DNA of 64,000 nt from Pseudescherichia vulneris NBRC 102420 (GCF_000759795.1 NZ_BBMZ01000014.1:62001-126000), one strand, 5' to 3'; shown: positions 52,720 to 61,577, numbered from the stretch's first letter. Made by a program: numbers and translations. Notes: generated from the sequence alone by a model not told the origin.

Positions 52720-53028
52720 ATGACTGACGAGAACAGAACCAACGAAAAAGCGTCCGCCTGCGTTAAATGCTGGGTTCACGGCAGCGTGCAGGGGGTGGGG
52801 TTTCGCTACAGTACGCAGCGCGAGGCACATCGCCTTGGCTTGACCGGTTACGCACGCAACATGGATGACGGCAGCGTTGAGGTCCTTGCCTGCGGTGACG
52901 AAGAGAAGTTAGCCGAGCTGATTGAGTGGCTGAAAGCAGGCGGGCCGCGCAGCGCCCGGGTCGACAACGTCTTAACCGAGCCGCATCAGCCCACCCGCGA
53001 GTGGACCAACTTTGGGATCCGCTACTAG
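52720..53028 (+). CDS. yccX: Acylphosphatase YccX
   Basis: A small acylphosphatase that hydrolyses acyl phosphates. The catalytic Arg29 (VQGVGFRYS) and Asn47 ([12 protein letters not shown]) are present. The start at 52720 has AAGGAG eight bases upstream and gives 102 residues, about 10 longer at the N-terminus than the E. coli form. The 3' end overlaps convergent tusE by 4 bp. Confidence 0.93.
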   Translation: MTDENRTNEKASACVKCWVHGSVQGVGFRYSTQREAHRLGLTGYARNMDDGSVEVLACGDEEKLAELIEWLKAGGPRSARVDNVLTEPHQPTREWTNFGIRY

Positions 53029-53354
53029 ATGCACTTCACCGGTTTGGGCAGGCCAGCAATCTTGGTGGCCTGTTTGGCCGGGCCTTTCGGAAAGAGGCGG
53101 TAGAGGTAGCGGCTGTTGCCCTTCTCCTCGCCAAACTTGTTGGCCATCGCCTTGACCAGCATGCGGATCGCTGGTGAGGTGTTAAATTCCAGATAGAAGT
53201 CGCGCACGAAGCGCACCACTTCCCAATGCTCAGGGGAGAGGGTAATAGACTCCTGCGCCGCAATCACTTCTGCCAGACCTTCACTCCACTGGCTACTCTC
53301 TTTCAGATAGCCGTCGTTGTCGGTCTCTATCTCTTTACCTTCAAAGCTCAACAT
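53025..53354 (-). CDS. tusE: Sulfurtransferase TusE
   Basis: TusE accepts persulfide sulfur from TusBCD and passes it to MnmA for 2-thiolation of tRNA wobble uridine. The 109-residue DsrC-family protein ends KPVKCI with the reactive Cys108 as the penultimate residue. The start at 53354 ([12 protein letters not shown]) matches the family; an ATG two codons earlier is possible. Confidence 0.95.
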   Translation of the reverse strand: MLSFEGKEIETDNDGYLKESSQWSEGLAEVIAAQESITLSPEHWEVVRFVRDFYLEFNTSPAIRMLVKAMANKFGEEKGNSRYLYRLFPKGPAKQATKIAGLPKPVKCI

Positions 53355-53394
53355 AATCATTCACGGGTCAGCTAAAAACCGCTGCAGTGTAGCA

Positions 53395-53422
53395 AAAAAC
53401 AAAGCCCCGCATAAGCGGGGCT
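53395..53422 (-). terminator. yccA terminator
   Basis: AAGCCCCGC and GCGGGGCTT with a 3-nt core loop. The A-run on the plus strand gives the T-run for minus-strand transcripts arriving from yccA. Confidence 0.85.
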
Positions 53423-53441
53423 TGAGGGGCTGCTTGTTCGG

Positions 53442-54101
53442 TTAGTCCCGGCTGGAGAAGCCCAGGATGCTCAGCAGGCTGACAAAGATGTTGTACAGCG
53501 AGACGTAGAGGCTAACGGTGGCGCGAATATAGTTAGTTTCGCCGCCGTGAATAATGTTGCTGGTTTCATACAGGATTGCGCCGGTAGAAATCAGGATAAA
53601 CACCGCGCTGATCGCCAGATGCAGGGCAGGCAGCTGCAGGAAGATATTAGCTACCATGCCGATCAGCACTACCACGATCCCCGCCATCAGCATCCCGCCC
53701 AGGAAAGACATATCTTTACGGGTGGTCAGCACGTAGGCCGAGCAGCAGAAGAAGGTCAGGGCGGTGCCGCCCAGCGCCAGGCCAATCAGATCGCCCATGC
53801 CCGCTGAGAGGTAGGCGTTAAGCATCGGCCCGAGGATGTAGCCCAGGAAACCGGTAAAGGCGAAGGCGGCCAGAATACCGGCAGGCTTATCCGCCAGCTT
53901 ATAGGTCAGGAACATTAAGCCGTACATGCCCACCAGCGTCAGGATCAGCCCCGGTGACGGCAGACCCAGCACCGTACTGGCGGTCGCGGTGATCGCGGAG
54001 AACGCCAGGGTCAGGCTGAGCATAAAATAGGTGTTTCGCAGCACTTTGTGCGTGCTGAGCAGCGATGTACGCCCGCGTGAAGCGCTAACAATACGATCCA
54101 T
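53442..54101 (-). CDS. yccA: Bax inhibitor-1 family protein YccA
   Basis: A 219-residue polytopic inner-membrane protein with seven hydrophobic segments. E. coli YccA is a substrate and modulator of the FtsH protease and can protect SecY from degradation when the translocon is jammed. The sequence is near-identical to E. coli, including the FtsH-recognised N-terminus ([19 protein letters not shown]) and the C-terminal [12 protein letters not shown]. Confidence 0.96.
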   Translation of the reverse strand: MDRIVSASRGRTSLLSTHKVLRNTYFMLSLTLAFSAITATASTVLGLPSPGLILTLVGMYGLMFLTYKLADKPAGILAAFAFTGFLGYILGPMLNAYLSAGMGDLIGLALGGTALTFFCCSAYVLTTRKDMSFLGGMLMAGIVVVLIGMVANIFLQLPALHLAISAVFILISTGAILYETSNIIHGGETNYIRATVSLYVSLYNIFVSLLSILGFSSRD

Positions 54102-54371
54102 GAGTCACTCTCTTATGACAGATGTAATTAAGGATGAAGGATAGGTAAACAGAGCGGTAGCTTAAAGCGGTTTTACCCATCTTTACCCAAACAACAATAA
54201 CTTACCGACAGCAGAGCCTGCTTTAAATTTCACTTTTGGTAGTGCGATCGCATTTTTGCCCGAACGAAACAGATCAACCTCTTATAGGTGCCTGAAAAGT
54301 ATTGCCTTCTTCTCTGGCGGGCGCTAAGAGTGTCAGAGGTAACGTTAATCAGTACACTATTAAGGCATGAT

Positions 54372-56000
54372 ATGAAACCACAGACAGGTCACCGTTTTGC
54401 CCTCACGCTGCTGGCAACGGGCATCATAAGCATAAGTACCGCTGCACTGGCGGCTCAGGTCCCGGCGGGAACCACGCTGGCGGAGCAGCAAACGCTGGTG
54501 CGCAATAACGGCAGCGAGCCGGCCTCCCTCGATCCGCACAAGGTAGAAAGCAACGTCGAATTCGATATTATCAGCGACTTATTCGATGGGCTGATCGCAA
54601 TCAAAAAAGATGGCAGCGTAGAGCCGCGCTTAGCAGAGAAGTGGGAGAATCAGGACAACACCGTCTGGACCTTCGACCTGCGTCCAGGCATCACCTGGTC
54701 CGACGGGACGGCTATTACCGCTCAGGATGTGGTCTGGAGCTGGCAGCGTCTGGTGGATCCGGCTACCGGCTCCCCGTACGCGACCTATCCAGGCAATATG
54801 CATATCGTTAACGCAGCGGATATTGCGCAGGGCAAAAAGGCCCCGGATACGCTGGGCGTGAAGGCGCTGGACGATACCACGCTGCAGGTTACCCTCAACC
54901 AGCCCACGGCGTCGTTCCTGCCGATGCTGGCGCACCCGTCGCTGGTGCCGGTTGATAAGGTGCTGATTGGCCGTTTTGCCGATAAGTGGACCAAGCCGGA
55001 GCACTTTGTCGGCAGCGGGCCGTACAAAATCACCGACTGGGTGGTGAACGAGAAGATTGTTGCGGTGCGCAACCCGCGCTACTGGGACGACAAGCATACC
55101 GTAATCAACAGCGTCACCTATCTGCCTATCAGCTCCGAGACTGCCGACGTCAACCGCTACAAGGCGGGCGAGATCGATATGACCAACACCATTCCGGTAA
55201 ACCAGTTTGCCCAGCTAAAGAAAACCCTGGGCGCAGAGGTGCATATCACGCCGCAGCTGGCGACCTACTATTACCAGTTTAATACCACCAAGCCGCCTTT
55301 TAACGACGCGCGGGTACGTCGGGCGCTAAATATGGCGCTGGATAAAGATATCATTGCCGACAAGGTGATGGGGCAAGGGCAGCGCCCGGCGTGGGTCATC
55401 AGCCAGCCGGAGATTGGCGGCGTGAAGATCGCCTCGCCGGACTACGCCGCCTGGCCGCGGGATAAACGTATTGCCGAGGCGAAAAAGCTGCTGGCCGAAG
55501 CCGGGTTCAACGCGGCGCATCCGCTGACCTTTAATCTGCTCTATAACACCATGGAGACCCACCAGCGCATCGCCATTGCCGCCAGCTCGATGTGGCAGAA
55601 AAATCTTGGCGTGACGGCGAAGCTGCAAAACCAGGAGTGGAAAACCATGCTCGATACCATGCACACCGGCAACTTCGACGCCGTGCGCTATGCGTGGATA
55701 GCGGACTACGATGATGCAGCGACCTTCCTGAATACGTTCCGCACCGGTGACGGCGAGAATACCTCCCTCTACAGCAATCCAGCCTATGACGAGCTGATGC
55801 ACAGTGCGGCAAAGGCCAAGGACGCTAACGAGCGTGGAAAGGACTATCAGCAGGCGGAGGCGATTCTGGCTCAGGACGTGCCGGCGATCCCGGTTTATCA
55901 CTATGTCAGAGCGCGTTTAGTTAAACCATGGGTAGGCGGATTCGATCCCAGCAACCTCGGTTACGTCTATACAAAAGATCTCTACATCACCAAACACTAA
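54372..56000 (+). CDS. OppA/MppA-like periplasmic peptide-binding protein
   Basis: A 542-residue solute-binding protein of SBP family 5 (oligopeptide/murein peptide type). A signal peptide (about 1-28, cleaved near ALA-AQ) is followed by NNGSEPASLDPHKVES and typical repeats, with GSGPYKITDWVVNE and YYYQFNT as family landmarks. The ATG at 54372 is the start that puts the signal peptide at the N-terminus; the frame is open 28 codons further. No permease or ATPase genes are adjacent, so it probably serves the Opp or a similar transporter in trans. E. coli has no such gene between yccA and serT. Confidence 0.88.
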   Translation: MKPQTGHRFALTLLATGIISISTAALAAQVPAGTTLAEQQTLVRNNGSEPASLDPHKVESNVEFDIISDLFDGLIAIKKDGSVEPRLAEKWENQDNTVWTFDLRPGITWSDGTAITAQDVVWSWQRLVDPATGSPYATYPGNMHIVNAADIAQGKKAPDTLGVKALDDTTLQVTLNQPTASFLPMLAHPSLVPVDKVLIGRFADKWTKPEHFVGSGPYKITDWVVNEKIVAVRNPRYWDDKHTVINSVTYLPISSETADVNRYKAGEIDMTNTIPVNQFAQLKKTLGAEVHITPQLATYYYQFNTTKPPFNDARVRRALNMALDKDIIADKVMGQGQRPAWVISQPEIGGVKIASPDYAAWPRDKRIAEAKKLLAEAGFNAAHPLTFNLLYNTMETHQRIAIAASSMWQKNLGVTAKLQNQEWKTMLDTMHTGNFDAVRYAWIADYDDAATFLNTFRTGDGENTSLYSNPAYDELMHSAAKAKDANERGKDYQQAEAILAQDVPAIPVYHYVRARLVKPWVGGFDPSNLGYVYTKDLYITKH

Positions 56001-56131
56001 GTATTGTGCTGATTTAATGGTCAATATGCTGTTCTTTCAGCCGATTAGCAGCATATTGCTTGTTTTTCAGGCAAACAGATATCACAGGGGTTTACACGGC
56101 GCATCGAGGTGTTTATAGTGCGCCTCATTCC

Positions 56132-56219
56132 GGAAGTGTGGCCGAGCGGTTGAAGGCACCGGTCTTGAAAACCGGCGACCCGAAAGGGTTCCAGAGTTCG
56201 AATCTCTGCGCTTCCGCCA
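56132..56219 (+). tRNA. serT: tRNA-Ser(UGA)
   Basis: An 88-nt class II tRNA with encoded CCA. The acceptor stem is GGAAGTG paired with CGCTTCC, the D-arm contains GCCGAGCGGTTGAAGGC, the anticodon loop is CTTGAAA with UGA at 56166-56168 between CCGGT and ACCGG, a long variable arm follows (CGACCCGAAAGGGTTC), and the T-loop is GTTCGAATC. It sits downstream of the yccA region, as serT does in E. coli. Confidence 0.97.
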
Positions 56220-56230
56220 AATGCGGAACA

Positions 56231-56262
56231 GCCCTGCGATAGCAATATCGCGGGGCTTTTTT
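56231..56262 (+). terminator. serT terminator
   Basis: GCCCTGCGAT and ATCGCGGGGC form a 10-bp stem with one G-U pair and an AGCAAT loop, followed by TTTTTTCTTTT. Confidence 0.9.
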
Positions 56263-56327
56263 CTTTTGGGAATTCCATCCCCAATTTACGCGACCTAAAA
56301 ATGCTGTCTGGAAAGATGGATTTTACT

Positions 56328-57224
56328 TCAGGCGCGTGGTGCAGCTTTTACCGCATCGACAAACAACCTCAACGCAACGGGCATATGTCGATTTTGCGGA
56401 AAGTAGAGCGCGATCCCTTGCGATGCAATTGCCCAGTCGTCCAACAGCGTCACCAGTTGCTGGTTAGCCAGCCACGGCTGCGCATACAGTTCCGGAACAT
56501 AGGCTATGCCTAATCCGGCAACGGCAGCCTCTACCATTAATGCACTGCTGTCGAGTGTCAGACTGCCAGGTACATCCAGTGCAAGCTGCTGCCCATGCTG
56601 CTGATACTCCCAGCGATAGCGTTTGCCGCCTGGCAAGCGCTGCCGCAAACAGATGTGCTGCATCACATCCTGGGGGTGCTGGATTTTCGGCCGCTCTGCC
56701 AGGTAATCGGGCGCTGCCACGGTGACAAAGCGCAGCGGACCACTCAGGAGAATGGCGACCATGTCTTTCGGTACATCTTCAATCAGTCGAATGCCCGCAT
56801 CAAACCCTAGCGCGACAATATCTACCAGCTGACCCTGTGCGACCAAGTCAATTTCAATTCCCGGTTTCTGCTGAATAAACGTCGGCAATACTCTTTCCAG
56901 CAGAAGGCGGATCGCTGCATCGCTGGCGCTGATACGCAGTGTGCCATACGGCTGATGACCGCTCGCCGTGACGTCATTCAGCAGCTCATCCATCTCTGCC
57001 AGCAGCGGCGTTATGCGCGCAATAAGCATTTCACCTGCTTCGGTCAGCGCCACGCTCCGCGTTGTACGATGGAAAAGTCGTACACCAAGCGTCGCCTCCA
57101 GACCTTTGATCGTATGGCTGAGCGAAGAGCGTTTGAGCCCGAGCACCTCCGCGGCACGACGAAAGCTACGCTGCTCAGCAATGGTTTTCACGGCCTGCAG
57201 TTCGTTCCAGGAAGGGCGTTTCAT
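56328..57224 (-). CDS. LysR-type transcriptional regulator
   Basis: A 298-residue LysR regulator. The winged helix-turn-helix occupies about 1-60 (SFRRAAEVLGLKRSSLSHTI, LEATLGVRLFHRTTRSV), and a periplasmic-binding-like effector domain occupies about 90-298. It is divergent from the short-chain dehydrogenase at 57325 with a 100-bp shared promoter region, the usual layout for a LysR protein controlling its neighbour. It resembles the group that regulates oxidoreductases; the effector is unknown. Confidence 0.9.
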   Translation of the reverse strand: MKRPSWNELQAVKTIAEQRSFRRAAEVLGLKRSSLSHTIKGLEATLGVRLFHRTTRSVALTEAGEMLIARITPLLAEMDELLNDVTASGHQPYGTLRISASDAAIRLLLERVLPTFIQQKPGIEIDLVAQGQLVDIVALGFDAGIRLIEDVPKDMVAILLSGPLRFVTVAAPDYLAERPKIQHPQDVMQHICLRQRLPGGKRYRWEYQQHGQQLALDVPGSLTLDSSALMVEAAVAGLGIAYVPELYAQPWLANQQLVTLLDDWAIASQGIALYFPQNRHMPVALRLFVDAVKAAPRA

Positions 57225-57324
57225 TGTTGAATATTTCCCACTATCCCATGCCAGTTTGCGGAGATTATGCCACCAATCATCGGGTATATGATGAACGTCG
57301 GTTCACTAAACGGAGAAGACAATC

Positions 57325-58155
57325 ATGAAAACCTGGCTAATTACCGGCGCGTCTAGCGGCCTTGGGCGTTTGATGTGTGAAAAACTACTGGCCCGCGGTG
57401 ATAGGGTAGTGGCAACCGTTCGGCGTGAAGCTGCATTAGCTGATATGCGCACGCAGTACGGCGATCGTTTGCAGGTAAGGGTGCTCGATCTCAGCATGAC
57501 GGCCACCATCAGGCCCGCCGTCGAAGCAGCGTTTGCTCAGGCGGGGCGGATAGATATTGTGGTAAGTAATGCAGCTTACGGGCTATTTGGTGCAGCGGAA
57601 GAGTTGAGCGATACACAAATTGAGCGGCAGTTAACCACCAATCTTATGGGCTCAATTCAGCTGATTCGTGCGGCAATCCCCTTTTTACGACAGCAGGGAG
57701 GCGGGCGCATTGTGCAGGTGTCTTCGGAAGGCGGCCAGATTGCCTATCCCAACTTCAGTTTGTATCACGCCAGTAAATGGGGCATTGAGGGCTTTGTCGA
57801 AGCGGTTCGCCAGGAAGTTGCCGCGTTTGGCATCGACTTTTTGCTCGTAGAGCCTGGCCCCACGGCAACCCAGTTTGGTGCCGGACTGGATATGGCTGAT
57901 GCTTTACCTGAGTACCAAGAGACAGCAGCAGGAAAAATGCGGGAAGCGCTACGTTCTGGCGAGTTTGTCATTAAAGGTGATGCGGAAAAATGCGTGACGG
58001 CGATGATTGCCGCAGCTGATGCGGAAAGCCCACCCCTGCGTCTACCCTTGGGCAGCACCGCCTATGACAATATTGACGCGGCACTCAGGGCACGTCTGGA
58101 GGCATTGCACGCGATGAAAGCCGTGGCCTATAGCGCCGATCGCAAGACGCCGTAA
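57325..58155 (+). CDS. Short-chain dehydrogenase/reductase
   Basis: A classical SDR of 276 residues. The nucleotide-binding motif TGASSGLG is at 7-14, the NAAYG motif near 88 and the active site Tyr147-X3-Lys151 in YHASKWG, with the Ser in VQVSSEGG. The Arg in VATVRREA after the second strand hints at NADP preference. AGAAGAC precedes the ATG weakly. Its promoter region is shared with the divergent LysR gene, which probably controls it. Substrate unknown. Confidence 0.9.
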   Translation: MKTWLITGASSGLGRLMCEKLLARGDRVVATVRREAALADMRTQYGDRLQVRVLDLSMTATIRPAVEAAFAQAGRIDIVVSNAAYGLFGAAEELSDTQIERQLTTNLMGSIQLIRAAIPFLRQQGGGRIVQVSSEGGQIAYPNFSLYHASKWGIEGFVEAVRQEVAAFGIDFLLVEPGPTATQFGAGLDMADALPEYQETAAGKMREALRSGEFVIKGDAEKCVTAMIAAADAESPPLRLPLGSTAYDNIDAALRARLEALHAMKAVAYSADRKTP

Positions 58156-58217
58156 GCAGGTACCGATCGATGAGTTAAACACTACACTGCCGCTCGGTTA
58201 ATCTAATTCGTGTCGGT

Positions 58218-58730
58218 TCACGATTTTGTCGCGGCATAAATCACGGTCATACCTAAAGCATTACTACGCTTAGTGACGACCATGGTTCCTCTACCAAAGT
58301 AATTGCCTACGGGTTCGCACACTTTAATGCGTCTATTTAGATCCGGATCGTCAACGTCAGCGCCACTACAGCTATGACGGCCGCTCCCTGAAAACACATA
58401 GGGAGCCGAGTAAGCCGTTATTGTCCCTGGTATCAACCAGACCACCGTAATAACCAGGATATAGCTAAAAAAAATCGCCATCAGTAGCGATCCGGCAAAG
58501 ACCTTGAGGTTATTTTTGATGCCGTAAAATGGCGGGCCTTTCCCCCATTTTTTGATGCTAAAAAAGAACGCGGAGCCAAGTATTAACGTTATTGCAGCCA
58601 GCAGGGATTGAGTTTGCTGGGCCAAAAATGTGCTTTCATCAACCGTGGAGCGCCATGCGATGCAGGCAAATATGCAGCCCAATCCACAGATCGTTGCCAA
58701 AAGTAATTTGGGGTAGGAATACGTTTTCAT
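58218..58730 (-). CDS. Hypothetical three-helix membrane protein
   Basis: A 170-residue frame with hydrophobic segments near 8-26, 38-60 and 78-102 and a polar C-terminal part containing two Cys (HSCSGADVD and KVCEPVG). The start at 58730 (MKTYSYPKLLLA) puts a membrane segment at the N-terminus; two upstream in-frame ATGs lack a ribosome-binding site. It faces the SDR gene and is divergent from the aldo/keto reductase. I do not recognise the family. Confidence 0.6.
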   Translation of the reverse strand: MKTYSYPKLLLATICGLGCIFACIAWRSTVDESTFLAQQTQSLLAAITLILGSAFFFSIKKWGKGPPFYGIKNNLKVFAGSLLMAIFFSYILVITVVWLIPGTITAYSAPYVFSGSGRHSCSGADVDDPDLNRRIKVCEPVGNYFGRGTMVVTKRSNALGMTVIYAATKS

Positions 58731-58795
58731 TTGTCCGAATAGTCGCATAGAAAGTTTGGTCGTACAATCAATGCACACTCACACAGGAGATCACC

Positions 58796-59656
58796 ATGTC
58801 AAAACCCACAATGCGTTACCGCCTGGGCGACCGTGAAGTAAACCGTTTAGGCTATGGTGCCATGCAGTTGGCTGGTCCAGGTGTTTTTGGGCCTGTTAAA
58901 GATGAAGCGCGGGCGATTCAGGTTCTGCGTGACGCCATCGCATCTGGCGTTAATCACATTGATACCAGTGACTTCTACGGCCCGCATGAAACCAACCGGC
59001 TGATAAAAAAAGCGCTGCATCCTTATCCTGACGATCTCTGCATCGTAACGAAAGTGGGCGCGCGCCGTGATGAGAAGGGCGGATGGCTTCCAGCATTCAG
59101 TCCGGAAGAGCTGACGCAGGCGGTAGAGGATAACTTACATAACCTGGGGCTGGACGTGATACCCGTGGTTAATCTGCGCAGCATGTTTAATGTGCATCAT
59201 CCGCAGGAAGGTTCGCTGGAAAGAGAGCTGGAAACGCTGATCAAGCTGAAAGATCGCGGACTGATCCAGCATATTGGTCTCAGTCATGTCACCGCCAAAC
59301 AGATCGCCGATGCACAAAAAATGACGCCGATTGTCTGCGTTCAGAATATGTATAACCTTGCCAACCGGCAGGACGATGCGCTCATCGACGAATTGGCTGC
59401 ACAGGGCATCGCCTACGTACCGTTCTTCCCGCTCGGGGGGTTCTCGCCGTTACAGTCGGAACAACTCAATGACATCGCCACCGAGTTACAGGCAACGCCG
59501 ATGCAGGTTGCACTGGCCTGGCTACTGAAACGTTCACCCAACATTCTGTTAATCCCCGGCACGTCATCGCCCCAGCATTTGCAGGAGAACCTGGCCAGCG
59601 AACAGTTAACGTTGTCGGACGAGGTGATGGAAAGGTTGAACCCGGTAAGTGCCTAA
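58796..59656 (+). CDS. Aldo/keto reductase, pyridoxal reductase (PdxI/YdbC)-like
   Basis: A 286-residue NADPH-type aldo/keto reductase with the catalytic residues Asp56, Tyr61 (IDTSDFYGP) and Lys86 (VTKVGA). The fourth residue, usually His, falls in VVNLRS, as I recall in E. coli YdbC/PdxI. LGYGAMQLAGPGVFGP and YVPFFPLGGFSPLQS are hallmarks of that protein, which reduces pyridoxal to pyridoxine. An AGGAG site precedes the ATG. It could act in vitamin B6 salvage, but another carbonyl substrate is possible. Confidence 0.87.
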   Translation: MSKPTMRYRLGDREVNRLGYGAMQLAGPGVFGPVKDEARAIQVLRDAIASGVNHIDTSDFYGPHETNRLIKKALHPYPDDLCIVTKVGARRDEKGGWLPAFSPEELTQAVEDNLHNLGLDVIPVVNLRSMFNVHHPQEGSLERELETLIKLKDRGLIQHIGLSHVTAKQIADAQKMTPIVCVQNMYNLANRQDDALIDELAAQGIAYVPFFPLGGFSPLQSEQLNDIATELQATPMQVALAWLLKRSPNILLIPGTSSPQHLQENLASEQLTLSDEVMERLNPVSA

Positions 59657-59707
59657 CTAACAGCATGCTCCTCATAGGGCACAGGAAAGCGGCGGCGAAG
59701 AAAACTG

Positions 59708-60538
59708 ATGAAAAAATTTCTACTTATTGCCTTTACCCTGATGGCCTTTGCCGCGAACTCCGTCCTGTGCCGCATTGCGTTGCGGGAAGGGCATGCCGAT
59801 CCTGAAACCTTCAGCGTTCTACGTCTGCTGGCGGGGGCGGTTGTGCTGCTCCTCCTCCAACTGACACTACGTGGCTGGCGGAATATTCGCTGGAACGTGG
59901 TGAACGCGGGTCTGCTCACCGCCTATGTTTTTCTGTTCTCGCTGGCCTATGTCCACCTCGATACCGCCACGGGGGCGCTACTGCTTTTCGGTGCTGTTCA
60001 GGTCTGTATGGTGCTGTGGGGAGCATGGCAGGGAGAAAAAACGGGACCGCGAAAGCTGTCCGGTATTGCTGTCGCCGTTGCGGGTATCGCTATCTTACTT
60101 CTGCCGGGAGCCAGCATGCCCTCAGCTGTGCCTGCCGTTATGATGATCGCCTCCGGGCTGGCGTGGGGCGCGTATTCAGTGCGAGGCAAGCGCGTATCCG
60201 ACCCAACCGGTGCTACCGCCGGCAACTTTCTCCTGAGCGTGCCAATTGTCGCCACGCTGTTTCTGCTCTCACCAGATCACGCCTTAGCGGATAAGTGGGG
60301 CATCCTGCTGGCCCTGGTTTCAGGCGGGATCACCTCTGGCCTGGCCTATGTGCTCTGGTATGTCATTGTCCGCGACATCTCATCCTCAACGGCCAGCACC
60401 CTGCAGCTCAGCGTGCCCTGTCTGGCCGCGCTGGGAGGCACGCTGTTCCTGGGGGAGGTGCCTGGTATCCGGATGCTTATTGCCGCCGTGCTGGTGCTGA
60501 CCGGGATCCTGATAGTGATTGCGACCGATCGACCCTGA
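59708..60538 (+). CDS. DMT superfamily (EamA) transporter
   Basis: A 276-residue membrane protein with about ten hydrophobic helices in two EamA halves (about 1-125 and 135-276). The second half has the typical SGLAWGAYSVRGK and LGGTLFLGEVPG segments. DMT exporters move amino acids, metabolites or drugs out of the cell; the substrate here is unknown. It lies 51 bp after the reductase gene and is probably co-transcribed. No EmrE-type motif is seen. Confidence 0.85.
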   Translation: MKKFLLIAFTLMAFAANSVLCRIALREGHADPETFSVLRLLAGAVVLLLLQLTLRGWRNIRWNVVNAGLLTAYVFLFSLAYVHLDTATGALLLFGAVQVCMVLWGAWQGEKTGPRKLSGIAVAVAGIAILLLPGASMPSAVPAVMMIASGLAWGAYSVRGKRVSDPTGATAGNFLLSVPIVATLFLLSPDHALADKWGILLALVSGGITSGLAYVLWYVIVRDISSSTASTLQLSVPCLAALGGTLFLGEVPGIRMLIAAVLVLTGILIVIATDRP

Positions 60539-60688
60539 ATGGGCATAGGGTGCACTTATTATTATTTGAGTGGGTGAGCCAAAATGCGAAGCGCCGAGAG
60601 ATTTTTAACTTTTACCAAGGCGGAACGGTCTTTGCCCTGAGGGTGAGAGTACAATTAGCCTCTTGCTATCACGGAAGATGAGGTGCTG

Positions 60689-61228
60689 ATGCTAACCCTG
60701 GATGAGATCGGACAATCTGTCCGTAGCAACACTCAACTCGTTATTGATCATGCTGGTTTACCGTTAGCGATAGGTCCAATCAGCGATGAGGACTATCGTG
60801 TTTTATGTGGCGGGTATGGTCAGCTAGAGTGGGACTATGCTCTAAACACCTATGGCAACGATCCTGATAAATTTGAATTTTGCATAAAATTAGTTATGCA
60901 AGGTGCTGTTCAGGTAATACCAGCGGGTGCTGCAATATGTATTTATAAGGTTAAAGAAAAGCTCTTCCAAATTCACCTTATAGAAAGGTTCACGCGTGAC
61001 GATGAAGATCATCCGCTAAACGGGCGAATGGTATTGATTACGCTTATGAGCACTTATATTTTCTGTAGAGCAGCTGAATGTGAAATTGTTCAAATAGTTG
61101 AGCCTGTACCCGAGCTCCAAGATTTTTATGCCTCATTTGGTTTTGTAATTGAAGGCTGCGGTTACATAATGTCAAATTCAGTATCTGCACTCGAAGACGT
61201 ATTTATCAAATTTGCTCAATTTGGGTAG
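60689..61228 (+). CDS. Hypothetical protein with a GNAT-like C-terminal half
   Basis: A 179-residue protein that I cannot assign to a named family. The C-terminal half reads like an N-acetyltransferase fold: a beta strand (FQIHLIERF), a helix (VLITLMSTYIFCRAAEC), then VPELQDFYASFGFVIEGCGYIM, similar to the last elements of GNAT proteins. The canonical acetyl-CoA loop (R/Q-x-x-G-x-G) is not evident. AAGATGAGG precedes the ATG at 60689; a GTG two codons earlier is an alternative. Base composition is markedly AT-rich compared with the neighbours, suggesting recent acquisition. Confidence 0.65.
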   Translation: MLTLDEIGQSVRSNTQLVIDHAGLPLAIGPISDEDYRVLCGGYGQLEWDYALNTYGNDPDKFEFCIKLVMQGAVQVIPAGAAICIYKVKEKLFQIHLIERFTRDDEDHPLNGRMVLITLMSTYIFCRAAECEIVQIVEPVPELQDFYASFGFVIEGCGYIMSNSVSALEDVFIKFAQFG

Positions 61229-61277
61229 ACGGGATCCCGCCAGTAACTGTAGGATTGAGTATGTGTTTATCTGAAGG

Positions 61278-61374
61278 GTAACATGCAGATGTTACTAATC
61301 GATAGAGTCAATTGGTAAAGGTCACCGTTACTGGCTACCTTTCAATTGAAGACATTACGAGACATTCGGGTCTC
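61278..61374 (+). other. Three consecutive stem-loops upstream of a small gene
   Basis: Three inverted repeats follow one another: GTAACAT/ATGTTAC (61278-61295, perfect 7 bp), TCAATTGGTAAAGGT/ACCTTTCAATTGA (61308-61349, 13 bp with a 2-nt bulge) and GAGAC/GTCTC (61359-61374). They end 10 bp before the ATG at 61385. They could form a structured mRNA leader, a small RNA or protein-binding sites. Confidence 0.5.
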
Positions 61375-61384
61375 CGAGGTAACC

Positions 61385-61558
61385 ATGAAAAGTCAAAAAG
61401 CGACCAAGCCACAAGCCACGTTCGACACAATGAAAGCATTTGCAGGTATGGGTGCTGCTGTTGAAGTTCTGATGAAGGCTGCTCCTGGCGCGTTCAAACA
61501 TGCTACTGTTTCAGGCAAGGAACAGCAAGGTAAGCAGCGTAGTCGTAAGGCAGCATAA
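61385..61558 (+). CDS. Small basic protein, unknown
   Basis: A 57-residue Lys/Ala/Met-rich protein (MKSQKATKPQATFDTMKAFA at the start, GKQRSRKAA at the end). CGAGGT sits five bases before the ATG at 61385, a good ribosome-binding site; an in-frame ATG 13 codons earlier falls in the stem-loop region and lacks one. A strong terminator follows 20 bp after the stop. The compact leader-gene-terminator unit suggests a functional gene. No family recognised. Confidence 0.55.
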   Translation: MKSQKATKPQATFDTMKAFAGMGAAVEVLMKAAPGAFKHATVSGKEQQGKQRSRKAA

Positions 61559-61577
61559 ACATAGCTGGTGCTTTTTG

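Noticed and set aside
56132-56219. serT as attL of the prophage-like element
   Set aside because: No duplicated tRNA 3' end was seen in the 56.2-64 kb stretch, no integrase lies beside it, and ordinary metabolic genes occupy the next 4 kb. The far end is outside the window, so this is unproven rather than excluded.
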